This document shows positions 11,001-20,400 of a stretch of 64,000 nt of DNA, one piece after another. Where the stretch lies: contig NZ_CP149817.1 of the NCBI RefSeq assembly GCF_037935975.1, positions 1,488,001 to 1,552,000 on the forward strand, read 5' to 3'. The translations under genes were made by a program, and so were the position numbers. The DNA comes from Teredinibacter turnerae. GTDB lineage: Bacteria > Pseudomonadota > Gammaproteobacteria > Pseudomonadales > Cellvibrionaceae. Numbering within the stretch: the stretch's first letter is position 1; each line of letters starts with the position of its first letter. Below the pieces are notes generated by a model. The model worked only from the letters and a program-made list of their open reading frames with translations. It had not been told where the DNA came from and did no database searches.

Positions 11001-12322
11001 TTATTCATATAGCGGACCGGATGCTCCTGTGGCCAGGAGTCTTCGCCCACCAGCCAATCGTTCGCACCTGTCAGGTAGAACTCGGCGGCCTCGCCGGCGA
11101 TATCCGAAAACGCCTCGTTGATCGATTGCGCCTGTCCCCGACGCATAAGTTTTTCTGCCCCATCCGACCCATATCCGGCGGTAAAGCCATGGGCTATTTC
11201 GTGAGCGACTGTATTGAGTGATACCAGTGGGTAATACAGGTAACCACCATCACCGAAGTAAACCGCGCCATCTTCGTAAAACGCGTTGTCGTAGGATTTT
11301 CCGTAGTGCACATATTGCAGAATATTGTGCTCAAAATACGGCTTATGCCCCAGATAGTCTTCGAACATGCGCGATGTGACTTGCCCGCGATAATGGGCAT
11401 CGTTGAGCGGGGAAAGGGCGGTGTTAATGTTTTTGTACGCATTGCGAGTGGATTGTGCGCAATTGTACTTATAAGGTTCGTTGCTCAGGCCGCCAGTATC
11501 GGACTCGTGCTCGGCACTTCGGGTTTCCACATTATCTGCTTTGAAATAGCACAGGGTGAGGGTACCTTCCTGTTGCCGCTCAACCATAAACGTCTCGGGT
11601 GGTGTAAGGGTGCCGTCTTCGGCGCGATACTCGGCGGCGGACACTTTACCGTTCCCCGATGGACCAGCTCCGCCAACTCTTTCGTGTTGTAACAGATTCA
11701 GTTCTTCCAGTAATTGACCGTTCGCCGCATCCACCAGCCACCTCAGTGATTGCGGGTCTTGACCGTCGCTATCGGAAAACACGCGCATAACTATCACATG
11801 GTGGGCTTTGTTGTCCGCGTCTATATAAATAGCCTGGGTAACCTCGCTATTGATAATGCGTCGCGGCTGCGGGGCTTTGGACAGGTATTCGCCAACGTGC
11901 TTCAGGAGGGCGCTTTCCAGCGCTGCTTTTGGTAAGGGGGTCAGATCACCAAGGTCGGCATACAAATCCGAAGGAATTGCGCCGTAGCCCTGCACGATTT
12001 CGCCGTTACTGTCGGTGATCAGCACCGCGGATAAATCCAGCAGTTGTATACCCAGATAGCTTACAGCAAAGCGTTCAGAGGTGTAGTGACCACTCACTAC
12101 ACTCGCACGTCTCTCGATAGAAACGTTGTCGTCTACCCTGAGTAACGTTTTCAGTCGCGCTGTTGGAGACGCGGTTGTGGGCTTCGATAGCATTTCACCG
12201 CCTGAAACACGCAAGTGAGAGTTGTTAAATAGAGGGACGAGCTCTGCGGCTTGAAGGTGACCAGAAACAACTGTCGCAGCGCCGAGAGTTACTAAAGCGA
12301 GTAATTGGCGGGTAAAAGGCAT
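8030..12322 (-). CDS. Secreted M4 (thermolysin-like) metallopeptidase with PKD and GEVED domains and GlyGly-CTERM tail
   Basis: I start the gene at ATG 12322 because it gives a clean signal peptide (MPFTRQLLALVTL...LQAAE). The open frame extends 23 codons further up, to 12391. Residue numbers here count from that longer frame. After an FTP/PepSY-type propeptide (about 70-200) comes the M4 domain, with zinc motif HEIAH at about 397-401 and the downstream NEAFSD glutamate motif. Then follow about six PKD domains (WDFGDG, WSFGDG and similar) interspersed with two GEVED-type modules. The C-terminus SGGGSFG, a hydrophobic helix and RTRKDKRR match the GlyGly-CTERM sorting signal processed by rhombosortase and linked to type II secretion. 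It probably degrades extracellular protein at the cell surface. Confidence 0.88.
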   Translation of the reverse strand: MPFTRQLLALVTLGAATVVSGHLQAAELVPLFNNSHLRVSGGEMLSKPTTASPTARLKTLLRVDDNVSIERRASVVSGHYTSERFAVSYLGIQLLDLSAVLITDSNGEIVQGYGAIPSDLYADLGDLTPLPKAALESALLKHVGEYLSKAPQPRRIINSEVTQAIYIDADNKAHHVIVMRVFSDSDGQDPQSLRWLVDAANGQLLEELNLLQHERVGGAGPSGNGKVSAAEYRAEDGTLTPPETFMVERQQEGTLTLCYFKADNVETRSAEHESDTGGLSNEPYKYNCAQSTRNAYKNINTALSPLNDAHYRGQVTSRMFEDYLGHKPYFEHNILQYVHYGKSYDNAFYEDGAVYFGDGGYLYYPLVSLNTVAHEIAHGFTAGYGSDGAEKLMRRGQAQSINEAFSDIAGEAAEFYLTGANDWLVGEDSWPQEHPVRYMNNPTLDDKSVDHIDQYTNGMDGHFGSGIFNKAFFALATNARDPNGPWDTELAFYAFALANRSCWVANSEFIDAADCVMRQASAVAQALQKKNVTAADGNAWTEQALANQIRKAFTTVGIELQVSSGIAANFNSHSAFLQLSTLNTSQYDGQPLSEALSQNGWQYHWDFGDGTPLVSGFNASHTYTAANTYTVTLRITSPSGAEDEIARIVTIEEDYCQPTEPATEDYWIRQVAIAGEVRNLPLDGYTDGTATPLTLAAGKPLRYSVQLGAEFQSEEQSRILGVWLDKNNDGQFVLSERLSIDSVDWSISKVSDFVGETGKTYRVRLTASDDARKTPSCSASQGGATVDLAVRWAEAPPKSLVWLDQTTLNETRFTVSTNDERVTSYLWSFGDGTTSTEKNPTHVFAKTGSYSVELMAKNGQGNALYRQQRQVEFRTVTTPYFFYQMLEGLTVRFSNHSTFPAGSAFLWDFGDGSTSSEESPEHTYAAAGNYAIKLTITNTDVPQGITDTGSVVVGSDQPGNTRFTATTMRIYDGMHAVKFQFKLNDTPQDRHSEDWEYVWQFGDGSEDTGSSSYTSTSIIHNYTQAGTFTAKLTFRYKQRTGSGENDWQWYEKDFELPVSLLENQPNAYCNATGDVTFEHIESVSINGVDYATNPRGGLINPDEPILLHPENNTYYIQAGYEGEVSPARYHMWLDINQDFWFGGESQDTESNEYVLNRLDYLDRSTGRGFIGGFFDLPELATAAGTYFSQLRILQQYESFYSAGVSPCANYPEDGYNTGEIEDYRVKWVVPATPVVNPTVNQQHVVFNNTTTARNDVLWLWDFGDGETSALRNPTHNYSADGTYLVNLKIQGSDSTPLGEWQTSLTISSEPEPTPTELVLNVAMQDNLMTYNITGSSYPAGSTVEIDFGDNKKSANPTGTHEYRTAGTYTVILTVTNADYPEGKQTSRSVVVPLPPQPPKSKSGGGSFGSSILFLLAITMLSRTRKDKRRC

Positions 12323-12761
12323 ATCGGATTCGGAATTGTAATTGGAGGATAACTGGGAAGTCGTGCAGATTAGCTCAAACAAGGGGGCCATTCTGTAAGC
12401 AGATGTTATGAGCTGAACGCCGTTTATGCCAGTAAATAATACCCTGCGCGGAGGCCGATGCTTGTGTACATGTATGGATGCGGGTGGCAGAGAAAACGCG
12501 TGATATGTGTTAGGGAAATTGAAATAAAACCGTGATCGAGTTATTTCTTTTAAGAATAGCTACATTTTTTTAAATAATGTATTCGTTGAACTATCCGCAA
12601 TACTTATAGTACTTTTTACAATATCCTGTATGTACTGTCTAAATTTTACACGTGTTGGCGCCCGGTTTTCTGTAATCTTCGCCACGTGTAAATGTTGGAC
12701 TAACATCAGGATGTGTTTGCCCGCTTATTGAATTGAGATTTATCTAAACAAAGGTACTAAA
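12323..12761. promoter_or_regulatory. Divergent control region of protease and xylanase with paired palindromes
   Basis: TTTACACGTG (12645-12654) and CACGTGTAAA (12683-12692) form a perfect 10-bp inverted repeat with a 28-base gap, 70 bases before the xylanase start. Each arm contains its own CACGTG palindrome. This spacing suits a dimeric regulator bound at two sites. Which regulator binds is unknown. AAAGGT near 12750 is the likely ribosome site for the xylanase. Confidence 0.45.
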
Positions 12762-14018
12762 GTGATTTCGACCCGTAACTTGCTAGCATTAGTCGCTGTT
12801 GTCTCCCTCGCTGCATGCGGTGGTGGCGGCTCCAGCAGTGGTGGTTCTACCGGAACATCTTCCAGCAGTAGTTCAAGCTCCTCCAGCAGCTCTTCAAGCT
12901 CCTCCAGCAGCTCTTCAAGCAGTTCGAGCTCCTCCAGTTCGAGCTCTTCAAGCAGCTCAAGTTCTTCTACCAGTAGTTCTGGCGGCGAAGGCTTGTATAC
13001 CCACGCTGACTTCCCAATTGGCGTTGCGGTTAGCCGTGTACTTACAACGCCAGAGATGGAAAAAACAGTGAAGGCGGAGTTCAGCCAGATTACCGCTGAA
13101 AACATCATGAAAATGAGTTACATGCATCCGGCAGAAGACACCTATGCGTTTGGTCAGGCGGACCAATTGGTTAACTGGGCGAAAGCGAATGGTATCGGCG
13201 TGCACGGTCACACTCTGGTTTGGCATTCCGACTACCAGGTACCCAACTGGATGAAAAATTATTCTGGTGATGCAGCAGCATTCCAAACCATGCTCAATAC
13301 CCATGTAAAAACTGTGGCTGAGCATTTTGCTGGTGAACTGGATAGCTGGGACGTTGTGAATGAAGTGCTGGAGCCAGGTGATAATGGTTGCTGGCGTGAA
13401 AACTCTCTGTTCTACCAGAAGCTTGGCAAAGACTTTGTCGCGAATGCATTCCGCGCAGCTCGCGAGGGCGATCCCAACGCAGACTTGTACTACAACGACT
13501 ACTCCACTGAAAACGGTGATCCGTCTAGCGCTAAGTTCGCCTGTTTGCTCGAGTTGGTGGATGAGCTTTTGGAAGCAGATGTGCCTATTACAGGTGTTGG
13601 TTTCCAAATGCACGTGCAGGCAACCTGGCCGAGCAACGCCAACATCGGCAAGGCATTCAAAGCCATCGCGGATCGCGGTCTGAAAGTCAAAATTTCTGAG
13701 CTGGACGTTCCTGTCAACAACCCATACGGAACCACTGATTTCCCGCAGTACAACAGTTTTACCGCGGAAGCCGCTGAGCTGCAGAAACAGCGTTATAAGG
13801 CCATTATGCAAGAGTACCTTGATAATGTACCGGCCAACCTGCGTGGTGGTTTCACCGTGTGGGGTGTTTGGGATGGCGATAGCTGGATCATGACGTTCAG
13901 CCAGTACACTAATGCTAACGCCAACGACTGGCCACTGCTGTTCACCGGCCCGCAGAATGGTCCATACGAAGCGAAGCCTGCGTACTATGGCGTGTTGGAA
14001 GCCCTGATGGGTCAGTAA
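12762..14018 (+). CDS. Endo-beta-1,4-xylanase, GH10, lipoprotein with polyserine linker
   Basis: 418 aa from a GTG start. The signal ends in a lipobox (LAAC, Cys about residue 19), so the enzyme should be lipid-anchored to the envelope. Residues about 28-69 are an almost pure serine linker, typical of Cellvibrionaceae. The GH10 barrel spans about 75-415. The acid/base is Glu201 in DVVNEVLEP and the nucleophile is Glu313 in KISELDV. The subsite motif HGHTLVWH and the closing motif GVWDGDSW are also present. It hydrolyses internal beta-1,4-xylosyl bonds of xylan. It is a single-gene unit with its own terminator. Confidence 0.95.
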   Translation: MISTRNLLALVAVVSLAACGGGGSSSGGSTGTSSSSSSSSSSSSSSSSSSSSSSSSSSSSSSSSSSSSSTSSSGGEGLYTHADFPIGVAVSRVLTTPEMEKTVKAEFSQITAENIMKMSYMHPAEDTYAFGQADQLVNWAKANGIGVHGHTLVWHSDYQVPNWMKNYSGDAAAFQTMLNTHVKTVAEHFAGELDSWDVVNEVLEPGDNGCWRENSLFYQKLGKDFVANAFRAAREGDPNADLYYNDYSTENGDPSSAKFACLLELVDELLEADVPITGVGFQMHVQATWPSNANIGKAFKAIADRGLKVKISELDVPVNNPYGTTDFPQYNSFTAEAAELQKQRYKAIMQEYLDNVPANLRGGFTVWGVWDGDSWIMTFSQYTNANANDWPLLFTGPQNGPYEAKPAYYGVLEALMGQ

Positions 14019-14043
14019 GCCCCGACAGTCTTAGCAAACGCCA

Positions 14044-14076
14044 AAAGCCGGGAGACGATGTCTTCCGGCTTTTTTG
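14044..14076 (+). terminator. Rho-independent terminator of the xylanase
   Basis: AAAAGCCGG and CCGGCTTTTTT form a strong stem 25 bases past the stop, ending in a T-run. Confidence 0.85.
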
Positions 14077-14544
14077 TGCCCGCTTGTTATGTTTTAAGAC
14101 GCTGAGTGCCGCTCGTTTCGTTATGGCTCCGAGCCGAGCGCCTTTCGGCGTAAGTAGCACCTTTCCCAGATTTTCTTGGGCGCTTAGCCCGACTCAAAAC
14201 CTTCGTTCGCAGGTCTAACCGTGTATTTAATGCGTAAAAAATATCGCTTGAAAGCACGTTAAGCGAGACTCTTTAGCATCCCGTCGGCATTTTTCCGTCC
14301 CCACTTCTGTCCAGCTGGTGCAGACGATTCACCCGTTGGCCGCTCTAAACAGTGAGGTAATCGGTGTTAAACTTGCCCAAAAGGGCTATAGGGCTTCGCA
14401 TTTGCGCACATCTTCTTACTAAGAGAGATTGTATTCTTCCGTCGGTGCGCCCACTTCTACAATATATTCTGCAAATCCAAAAACTACAGTCCATTAACCA
14501 CGGTCCATTAACTACAAGTCCACTAACTACAGGAAACAGGTCGT
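14077..14544. other. Gene-free stretch ending in three short direct repeats
   Basis: No gene is supported. Just before the next start, three near-identical 13-mers, GTCCATTAACCAC, GTCCATTAACTAC and GTCCACTAACTAC, begin at 14489, 14503 and 14518 (period 14-15). They may be regulator half-sites or replication slippage in the leader. Confidence 0.45.
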
Positions 14545-16074
14545 ATGCCGCAGGACAAGCTCAACATCCAGTTATGCAATCTAACCGAAAAATACTATGG
14601 GCAAATTGAAGCCCTGATGGATGAAGCCTACCCGGACCTCGGTGGCGCCTGGCCGCTTCACACAATTACACGTTTAATTGAAGAATTCCCCGAAGGCCAG
14701 ATTGGTGTTATTGACAGCGATGAACTGGTCGGTATAGCCCTTACCGTACAAGTGGATTACCAACGGTTTTCCAACCCGCATGTGTACGAGGATATTGTCG
14801 ACAGCAATGACGATGTTAAAAATAACCCGGAAGGGGACGCGCTCTACGGCCTGGACGTGGTGATTAAAAGCAGTCACCGCGGTTTGCGCCTTGGGCGCCG
14901 TCTATACGATGCACGCAAGGAACTGTGTCGACAGTACAATTTACGCGCGATCCTCGCTGGCGGTCGTATTCCGAATTACCACCAGCACGCGGAAACACTA
15001 ACGCCTGCCCAGTACATCGAACAAGTATCGCGCCGCGCAATTTACGACCCTATTCTCACGTTTCAGCTGGCCAATGAATTCCAGGTTAAACGGTTAATGC
15101 GCAAGTACTTGCCGGAAGATGAAAAATCTGTGGGCTACGCCACCCTGCTAGAGTGGAACAACATTCTGTTCGAACCTATAGACACAGTGCTTCACACCCC
15201 TAAACACATTGTTCGTGTGGGCGCTGTGCAATGGCAGATGCGCGCGATTTCTTCTTACGAAGAATTGGTGGCACAGGTGGAGTTCTTTGTGGATACGGTA
15301 TCGGATTACCAAAGCGATTTTATTGTGTTCCCCGAGTTTTTTAACGCGCCTTTGATGGGCTTGTCCAACATGTATCAGCAGAAGGACGCCGTACTATTCC
15401 TGGCGGGCTACACCGAAAAACTGCGCGATCACATGTCCAAACTCGCTATCGAGTACAACGCCAACATTATCACCGGCTCGATGCCTCTTAATGAGAACGG
15501 GCACCTTTACAATGTGTCATACCTTTGCCACCGCAGTGGCCAGATAGACGAACAGCGAAAAATCCACGTTACGCCTCACGAAAAACGCGACTTGATTATT
15601 CAAGGTGGTTCTGATCTGCGCGTGTTCGAAACCGACGCGGGGCGCGTAGGCATATTAATTTGCTACGATGTGGAATTCCCTGAATTGGGCCGGATTCTGG
15701 CAGAGCAGGAGGTGGATATTCTGTTCGTACCTTTTTGGACCGATACCAAAAACTCCTATTTACGCGTACGCCACTGCGCCCAGGCTCGCGCGATCGAAAA
15801 CGAATGCTATGTGGTTATTGCCGGAAGTGTTGGCAACCTGCCGCAAGTGGAAGCGCTGGATGTGCAATACAGCCAATCCGCCGTGCTTTCCCCATCCGAT
15901 TTTCCCTTCCCACACGATTCAGTGCTGGCGGAAGCCACACCCAACACTGAGATGCTACTGTTTGCCGACCTTGATATGAGCAAGCTAAAAATTCTCCACA
16001 GCGAAGGCACCGTAAGAAACCTCCGCGACCGCCGTCTAGATGTTTATCAGGTTAAGTATTTGGGTGGGGGGTAG
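14545..16074 (+). CDS. GNAT acetyltransferase / carbon-nitrogen hydrolase fusion protein
   Basis: 509 aa. Residues about 5-215 are a GNAT-type N-acetyltransferase: DVVIKSSHRGLRLGRRLYDARKEL contains the acetyl-CoA loop (RGLRLGRRL). Residues about 225-505 are a nitrilase-superfamily amidohydrolase with the Glu-Lys-Cys triad in FPEFF, KIHVTPHEK and ICYDVEFPE. This two-domain protein is known in many proteobacteria and Bacteroidetes as a predicted bifunctional enzyme, but its substrate is not established. No SD-like sequence is obvious. It appears monocistronic. Confidence 0.88.
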   Translation: MPQDKLNIQLCNLTEKYYGQIEALMDEAYPDLGGAWPLHTITRLIEEFPEGQIGVIDSDELVGIALTVQVDYQRFSNPHVYEDIVDSNDDVKNNPEGDALYGLDVVIKSSHRGLRLGRRLYDARKELCRQYNLRAILAGGRIPNYHQHAETLTPAQYIEQVSRRAIYDPILTFQLANEFQVKRLMRKYLPEDEKSVGYATLLEWNNILFEPIDTVLHTPKHIVRVGAVQWQMRAISSYEELVAQVEFFVDTVSDYQSDFIVFPEFFNAPLMGLSNMYQQKDAVLFLAGYTEKLRDHMSKLAIEYNANIITGSMPLNENGHLYNVSYLCHRSGQIDEQRKIHVTPHEKRDLIIQGGSDLRVFETDAGRVGILICYDVEFPELGRILAEQEVDILFVPFWTDTKNSYLRVRHCAQARAIENECYVVIAGSVGNLPQVEALDVQYSQSAVLSPSDFPFPHDSVLAEATPNTEMLLFADLDMSKLKILHSEGTVRNLRDRRLDVYQVKYLGGG

Positions 16075-16232
16075 CCAGGAGATTATTCGTATCCAGGTAA
16101 AGTCCAGTGGCTTTTCCTTACTAAATAAAATCTGGTTTTTACATGAATGTCCCCGGTCGGGTGCTTAAAATTCAATTACGGCTCGGGGGTGTCTGTTAGG
16201 TATTGGCTGGGTAAGTACTGGCATGAGCGTTC

Positions 16233-16472
16233 ATGGCGCCATTCAATGTATTAAATGATATGTGTGATAACGATCTGTTACTAAAAATATCTTTGGCCTT
16301 TTTTGCGGCTTATGCAATATACAAAACATGGTGCACATTCAGGTCATATACTGCCAGTACCGATACAGCTAAGAATGATGCTTTGAATAATATATTTGGC
16401 CTTAAGAGCTTATTGTTATTCGCTGTAGGTACCATCTTTCTATTTGCTGCCGATTATTTTTGCGGGAGTTGA
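16233..16472 (+). CDS. Small predicted membrane protein, function unknown
   Basis: 79 aa with two hydrophobic stretches (about 17-29 and 55-75), consistent with a two-pass inner-membrane protein, separated by a polar loop (TASTDTAKNDALNN). I do not recognise a family. The upstream region has no strong ribosome site. A terminator-like hairpin 50 bases past its stop argues for a real transcript. It could still be a chance frame. Confidence 0.4.
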   Translation: MAPFNVLNDMCDNDLLLKISLAFFAAYAIYKTWCTFRSYTASTDTAKNDALNNIFGLKSLLLFAVGTIFLFAADYFCGS

Positions 16473-16521
16473 TCAATAGAATCAGAATCGCTGATTTAAC
16501 GCACGAACAATCACAACACCA

Positions 16522-16553
16522 AGCCGCAAGCTCTCACGGGTATGCGGCTATTT
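16522..16553 (+). terminator. Terminator-like hairpin
   Basis: AGCCGCA (16522-16528) pairs with TGCGGCT (16543-16549), followed by ATTTTG. The T-run is short, so this is a moderate call. Confidence 0.45.
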
Positions 16554-17271
16554 TGACCGGGACTTTTTCTGCGTGATGGACTAGCTTCACGCTCCTACTT
16601 TTCTCCTGTAACGCTTGTGCCGTTAATCACAAGGGCTAGCCACTCATATACTTACTATGTGAATTTGTCACATCTCTGAGGGCAATCGTCCCATGTGGTG
16701 GAACCGTGGCTTTGTTAAAGTGTCTCCGTGGTCGCGAAGGGAAGCAGCGAGTGGAATGGACGCTCGGGAATTCGCACTAGGGAGAAGTCGATGGCTGCGA
16801 CGGAGTGCAGCACACAGGGACGGTTCTTAATTGAATCTTTGTCTGACGGCGGGGGAAGGAACCCCTGTTTGACAGGTTGTTTGTAGCGATTGTTCTGCGT
16901 CGGCCCGCTCTAGACGGATTTTCGAGCACCGCGGCAAGTCTGAAGTCTGCCAGCTATTCTGTTCCATCAAACTCATAGTCTACTCTTTGCATTTGCCATT
17001 TTAGCCCTCGCTTACTTTCGGCCAGGCCCCTTCTGGGTGCTTGGCTGCATTTTCTTTTGCGCTTGTCTGCGCATATGCCCTTTGAATTAGTACAACTATC
17101 GTTTTTCACTGCGGCTCACTGCTGTATTCGCGTTTTTGTTGCCTTGGCAATAAAAATAGTGAAGTCAATAGGCTGTGCAGGGGAGCACCGTCATTGCCCT
17201 TTGGGCGAGCAATTAAGTTGACAGCATCATCTATTTACTTGCCGGGTCAATAGCTTCGCATGGCTCGGCGC
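16554..17271. other. Long gene-free stretch with a REP-like hairpin
   Basis: No gene recognised on either strand. ACAGGGACGGTTC (16814-16826) and GGAACCCCTGT (16858-16868) form an imperfect inverted repeat. Sequence of this sort occurs beside REP-associated (IS200-like) transposase genes, but no transposase frame survives here, so a relic is only a possibility. Confidence 0.3.
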
Positions 17272-17297
17272 AAAAAAAACGGTGCTAAAAAGCACCG
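17272..17297 (-). terminator. Rho-independent terminator of the xyloglucanase gene
   Basis: On the minus strand, the stem CGGTGC-TTTTTA-GCACCG is followed by eight T. It lies about 140 bases past the xyloglucanase stop. Its presence inside a plus-strand open frame (17260-17565) is one reason to discard that frame. Confidence 0.85.
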
Positions 17298-17322
17298 CAA
17301 TCGAGGGGAAAGTCTGAAGTTA

Positions 17323-17380
17323 CTGCTGGAGAAACAACTCCTGGAGCAACAATTCCCGGAGCAACAACTTCCGGAAACAA
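17323..17380. repeat. 15-bp tandem repeat, about four copies
   Basis: CTGCTGGAGAAACAA, CTCCTGGAGCAACAA, TTCCCGGAGCAACAA and a shortened CTTCCGGAAACAA stand in tandem in the 3' untranslated region between the xyloglucanase stop and its terminator. They may be a leftover of linker-like coding sequence or slippage. No function is known. Confidence 0.55.
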
Positions 17381-17434
17381 CTCCCCGAGACAGCTCTGCA
17401 AAAGAACTGCTCGAGGAGCGATTATTGTGGCTTA

Positions 17435-20400
17435 TCAGTTATTGCACAGGTCGCCTTGCAGCGCTGGAATTTCGGCGTTGCCACTTCCCTGGATGCCAAA
17501 GCTTGTTGATTGGCCAGGGGCTAGGTTGCCATTCCATCCCATATCGCTGGCGGTATAGGGGTTAGTACCCGCGAGGCTCGCATTCCAGACATTGGTGACC
17601 TGGGTGTTACCTGTATAACTCCAGCTCACCGCCCAATTTTGCACCGGTGTGCTACCGGTATTGGTGATTGTAATTTCAGCGGTAAAGCCGTTCCCCCAGC
17701 TGTTAACAATGTCGTACTCGCAGCTACCGCTGGCGCCCCCGGAGCTGGATGAACTTGAGCTGCTTGATGAGGAGCTGCTACTCGACGAAGAGCTGCTGCT
17801 GGATGACGAACCATTAGATGAGCTGCTGGACGACGAACTGCTGGACGAAGAAGAGCTACTGGACGAAGAACTTGAGCTGCTACCCGAACCGGTACACTCG
17901 TCGATTACGCCGCCTTCGCCCCACTGACTATTACAGGTGTTGGCCCCAATACAGCTGCTGTTATCTTCCCAGCCCCAGCCGGAATCCTGTCCGCTACATA
18001 CCGGGTAGATTGTGCCGTACCAGTTGCAGACAGTTTCGCAGGTACCGCCTGAGCTGCTCGAGGATGAACTGCTTGAGCTGGATGATGAACTGGAACTGCT
18101 CGAACTGCTGGAAGAGGAGCTTGTTGCGCCCGAAGATGAACTGGAACTACTGGACGATGAGCTGGAGCTGCTGGACGATGAGCTGGAGCTGCTGCTTGAT
18201 GAGCTAGAGGAGGAAGAGCTGGACGAACTGGAGGACGAGCTGCTGGATACGCCTCCACTGGGTTCAGCCATGAGAATACCGCGACCATTGGTACCGAGAT
18301 AAACACGGCCATACACCCGCGGGTCGCCCGCCAGAGCTTCACCCATGTTGCCAAACTGATGTGCAGCATCGTTAATACGAACCCAACTGGCTGCCTGATC
18401 GTCTGAGCGGAATACGCCACGCTCACCTTCTACCTGTGCGACCAGATAAATTGCGGGGTAGGTGCTGCCGTCCGGGGCTTTACCGAACGCCACGTTATCG
18501 CCTTCTTCTACTAATGGTAATTGAGTAAAGGTTTCACCGCCGTCCGTACTGCGCCAGAGGCCGTGGTTAAGCGCTGCGTTGGTATCGTCGATTTCACCAC
18601 CGGCAAGCCAAATATGGCCCTCGTAGCCGGGTACTGCCTTGAATTGCAGATGGCCGTTTAACGGTAAACCTGTCGCTGCGGACGCAGTAAAACTCGCCCC
18701 GCCATCGCGTGAATAGTAAAAGGTGCCGCCACTATAGGCGTAAAACCAGTCTGGATTCACCCGGTCTGCTTCCACTTTCGCCTCTGCAGGTACACCAAGG
18801 GACTCAGTCCAGGAAGAGCCGAAGGTGGTGGAATAGTGTACGGTTGATCCGCCTGGGCTCCACACGATACTGCCGCCGTTTGCAGACAGCGCAACTGTGC
18901 CACCCGTGGTGGGGGAGCCGGCGTTAGCGCCCGCCCACCAGGCATCGCCTGCTGAGGTCGAGATACCGATATAGGAAAAGTTAGCGGGCACATCGCCAAC
19001 GGGGTGGCCCACCCGCACCATAATGCCGGGGTCCAGTTCCGCGAAATCAATACTGGTGCTGGTGCCGAATTCAGGCGATTGATACATCAGTTCCGGCGTT
19101 ACCGAAAAATCCTCGTGCTTGAATCCGCCAATATCGCCGAGCGCAGAAAACAGATGCGCTCCGCTGGGTGGAGACGCCAGATCTAGCACGGCGGTTTCTT
19201 CAAGACCTTTTACCATCGTGCGCAGGCTGACGGTGCCGCCGGTGTCCCAGTTGGTCAGGTCGGTTGCGCCGAAGATTGTCGCACCGGTACCGTACATAAA
19301 GCGGTCCGAATTAAATGGGTCGATTTCGACAGACTCGTTCATCCACCCCAGTTTGGGTGATTCCTCCGGTGGTTGGGGGATATCGCCCATGCCCAGCCAG
19401 GGGGTTTCAGAGATATCCAGCGTATAGCGTTTTTCGCGCGCAGGGTAGCCGGCCCAATCCCAAATGCGTGACCAGGTCTCACCGCTGTCAGTGGAACGGA
19501 ACAAAATCATATCCGGCCACCAGGAGTTGACCGAGGCCACCATGATGGTGGATGGATTCTGACGGTCGATGGTCAGGCCGCTGTAACCAAAATAGAGGTC
19601 GCCACTGGCGATGGTCATAGGGCTGATATCTGTCCATTCGCCGGTCGCAATGGTGTAGCGCCACACTTCGCCTTCTTCGCCGTCGTAAGGGCCGCCGGTA
19701 TCACTGGTTGCAATGTAGAGATAACCGTTGTCGTAATCGACTACGCCTTTTTTGGGGATATAGCCGGTGGGGGCGCCAGGCACTGGCTGCCAGGTTGCTC
19801 CACCATCGAGGCTTTCGTACAGGCAGTCCTGCTTGTCTGCTACACCAACGAAAATATGCTGTGATCCAGAGCCGGCACTGCCAGAGGTTTTATCGAAAGC
19901 AACCCAAACCACACCCTGGTTGCGATTGAGATAGTCATTGGTATCGGTTGGGTCTTGAACATAGGTGCCGGGGTTTGGGAAGTTCGCCACTTCGCTCCAG
20001 GTAACGCCGAAGTCGGTGCTGCGCCACAGGCCCATGCCCAACTCCGCGCCGAAGTACACGGTACTGTTGTCGTTGGGGTCAATTCGCAGGCGTTCGCCCA
20101 TGCCCCGGCCTGGCATATTGCCGCCGATTTTAAACGGCAGCGGGGTGACCTGCCAGGTTTCTCCGCGGTCGGTTGAACGTGCTATTGCCCCGTTGTTTGG
20201 GTCCCAGCTGTTGGTGTACATGCCCACCGCAGCATAAACGCGATCGGTATCAACTGGGTCGGTGGCAATACTCAAAATGCCGTTCCAGCCCCAGTTGTCC
20301 CAGCCTACCCAATCCATCATGGGTACCCATTTTTGCTCGGGTTCGTTCCAACGGTATGCGCCGCCGATATCGGTACGGGCATAAATTAAATCGGGTTCGC

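Noticed and set aside
12740-13108. Leu/Glu-rich minus-strand frame, and similar plus-strand frames over 17649-18302
   Set aside because: These are the mirror image of serine-codon linkers in the xylanase and xyloglucanase, not genes.
16720-16900. Relic of an IS200-like transposase
   Set aside because: Only a hairpin-like sequence reminiscent of such loci is present; I could not find any transposase motif in the frames.
17260-17565. 101-codon plus-strand frame
   Set aside because: It contains the xyloglucanase terminator and the 15-bp tandem repeats, runs into the end of that gene on the other strand, and has no family resemblance.
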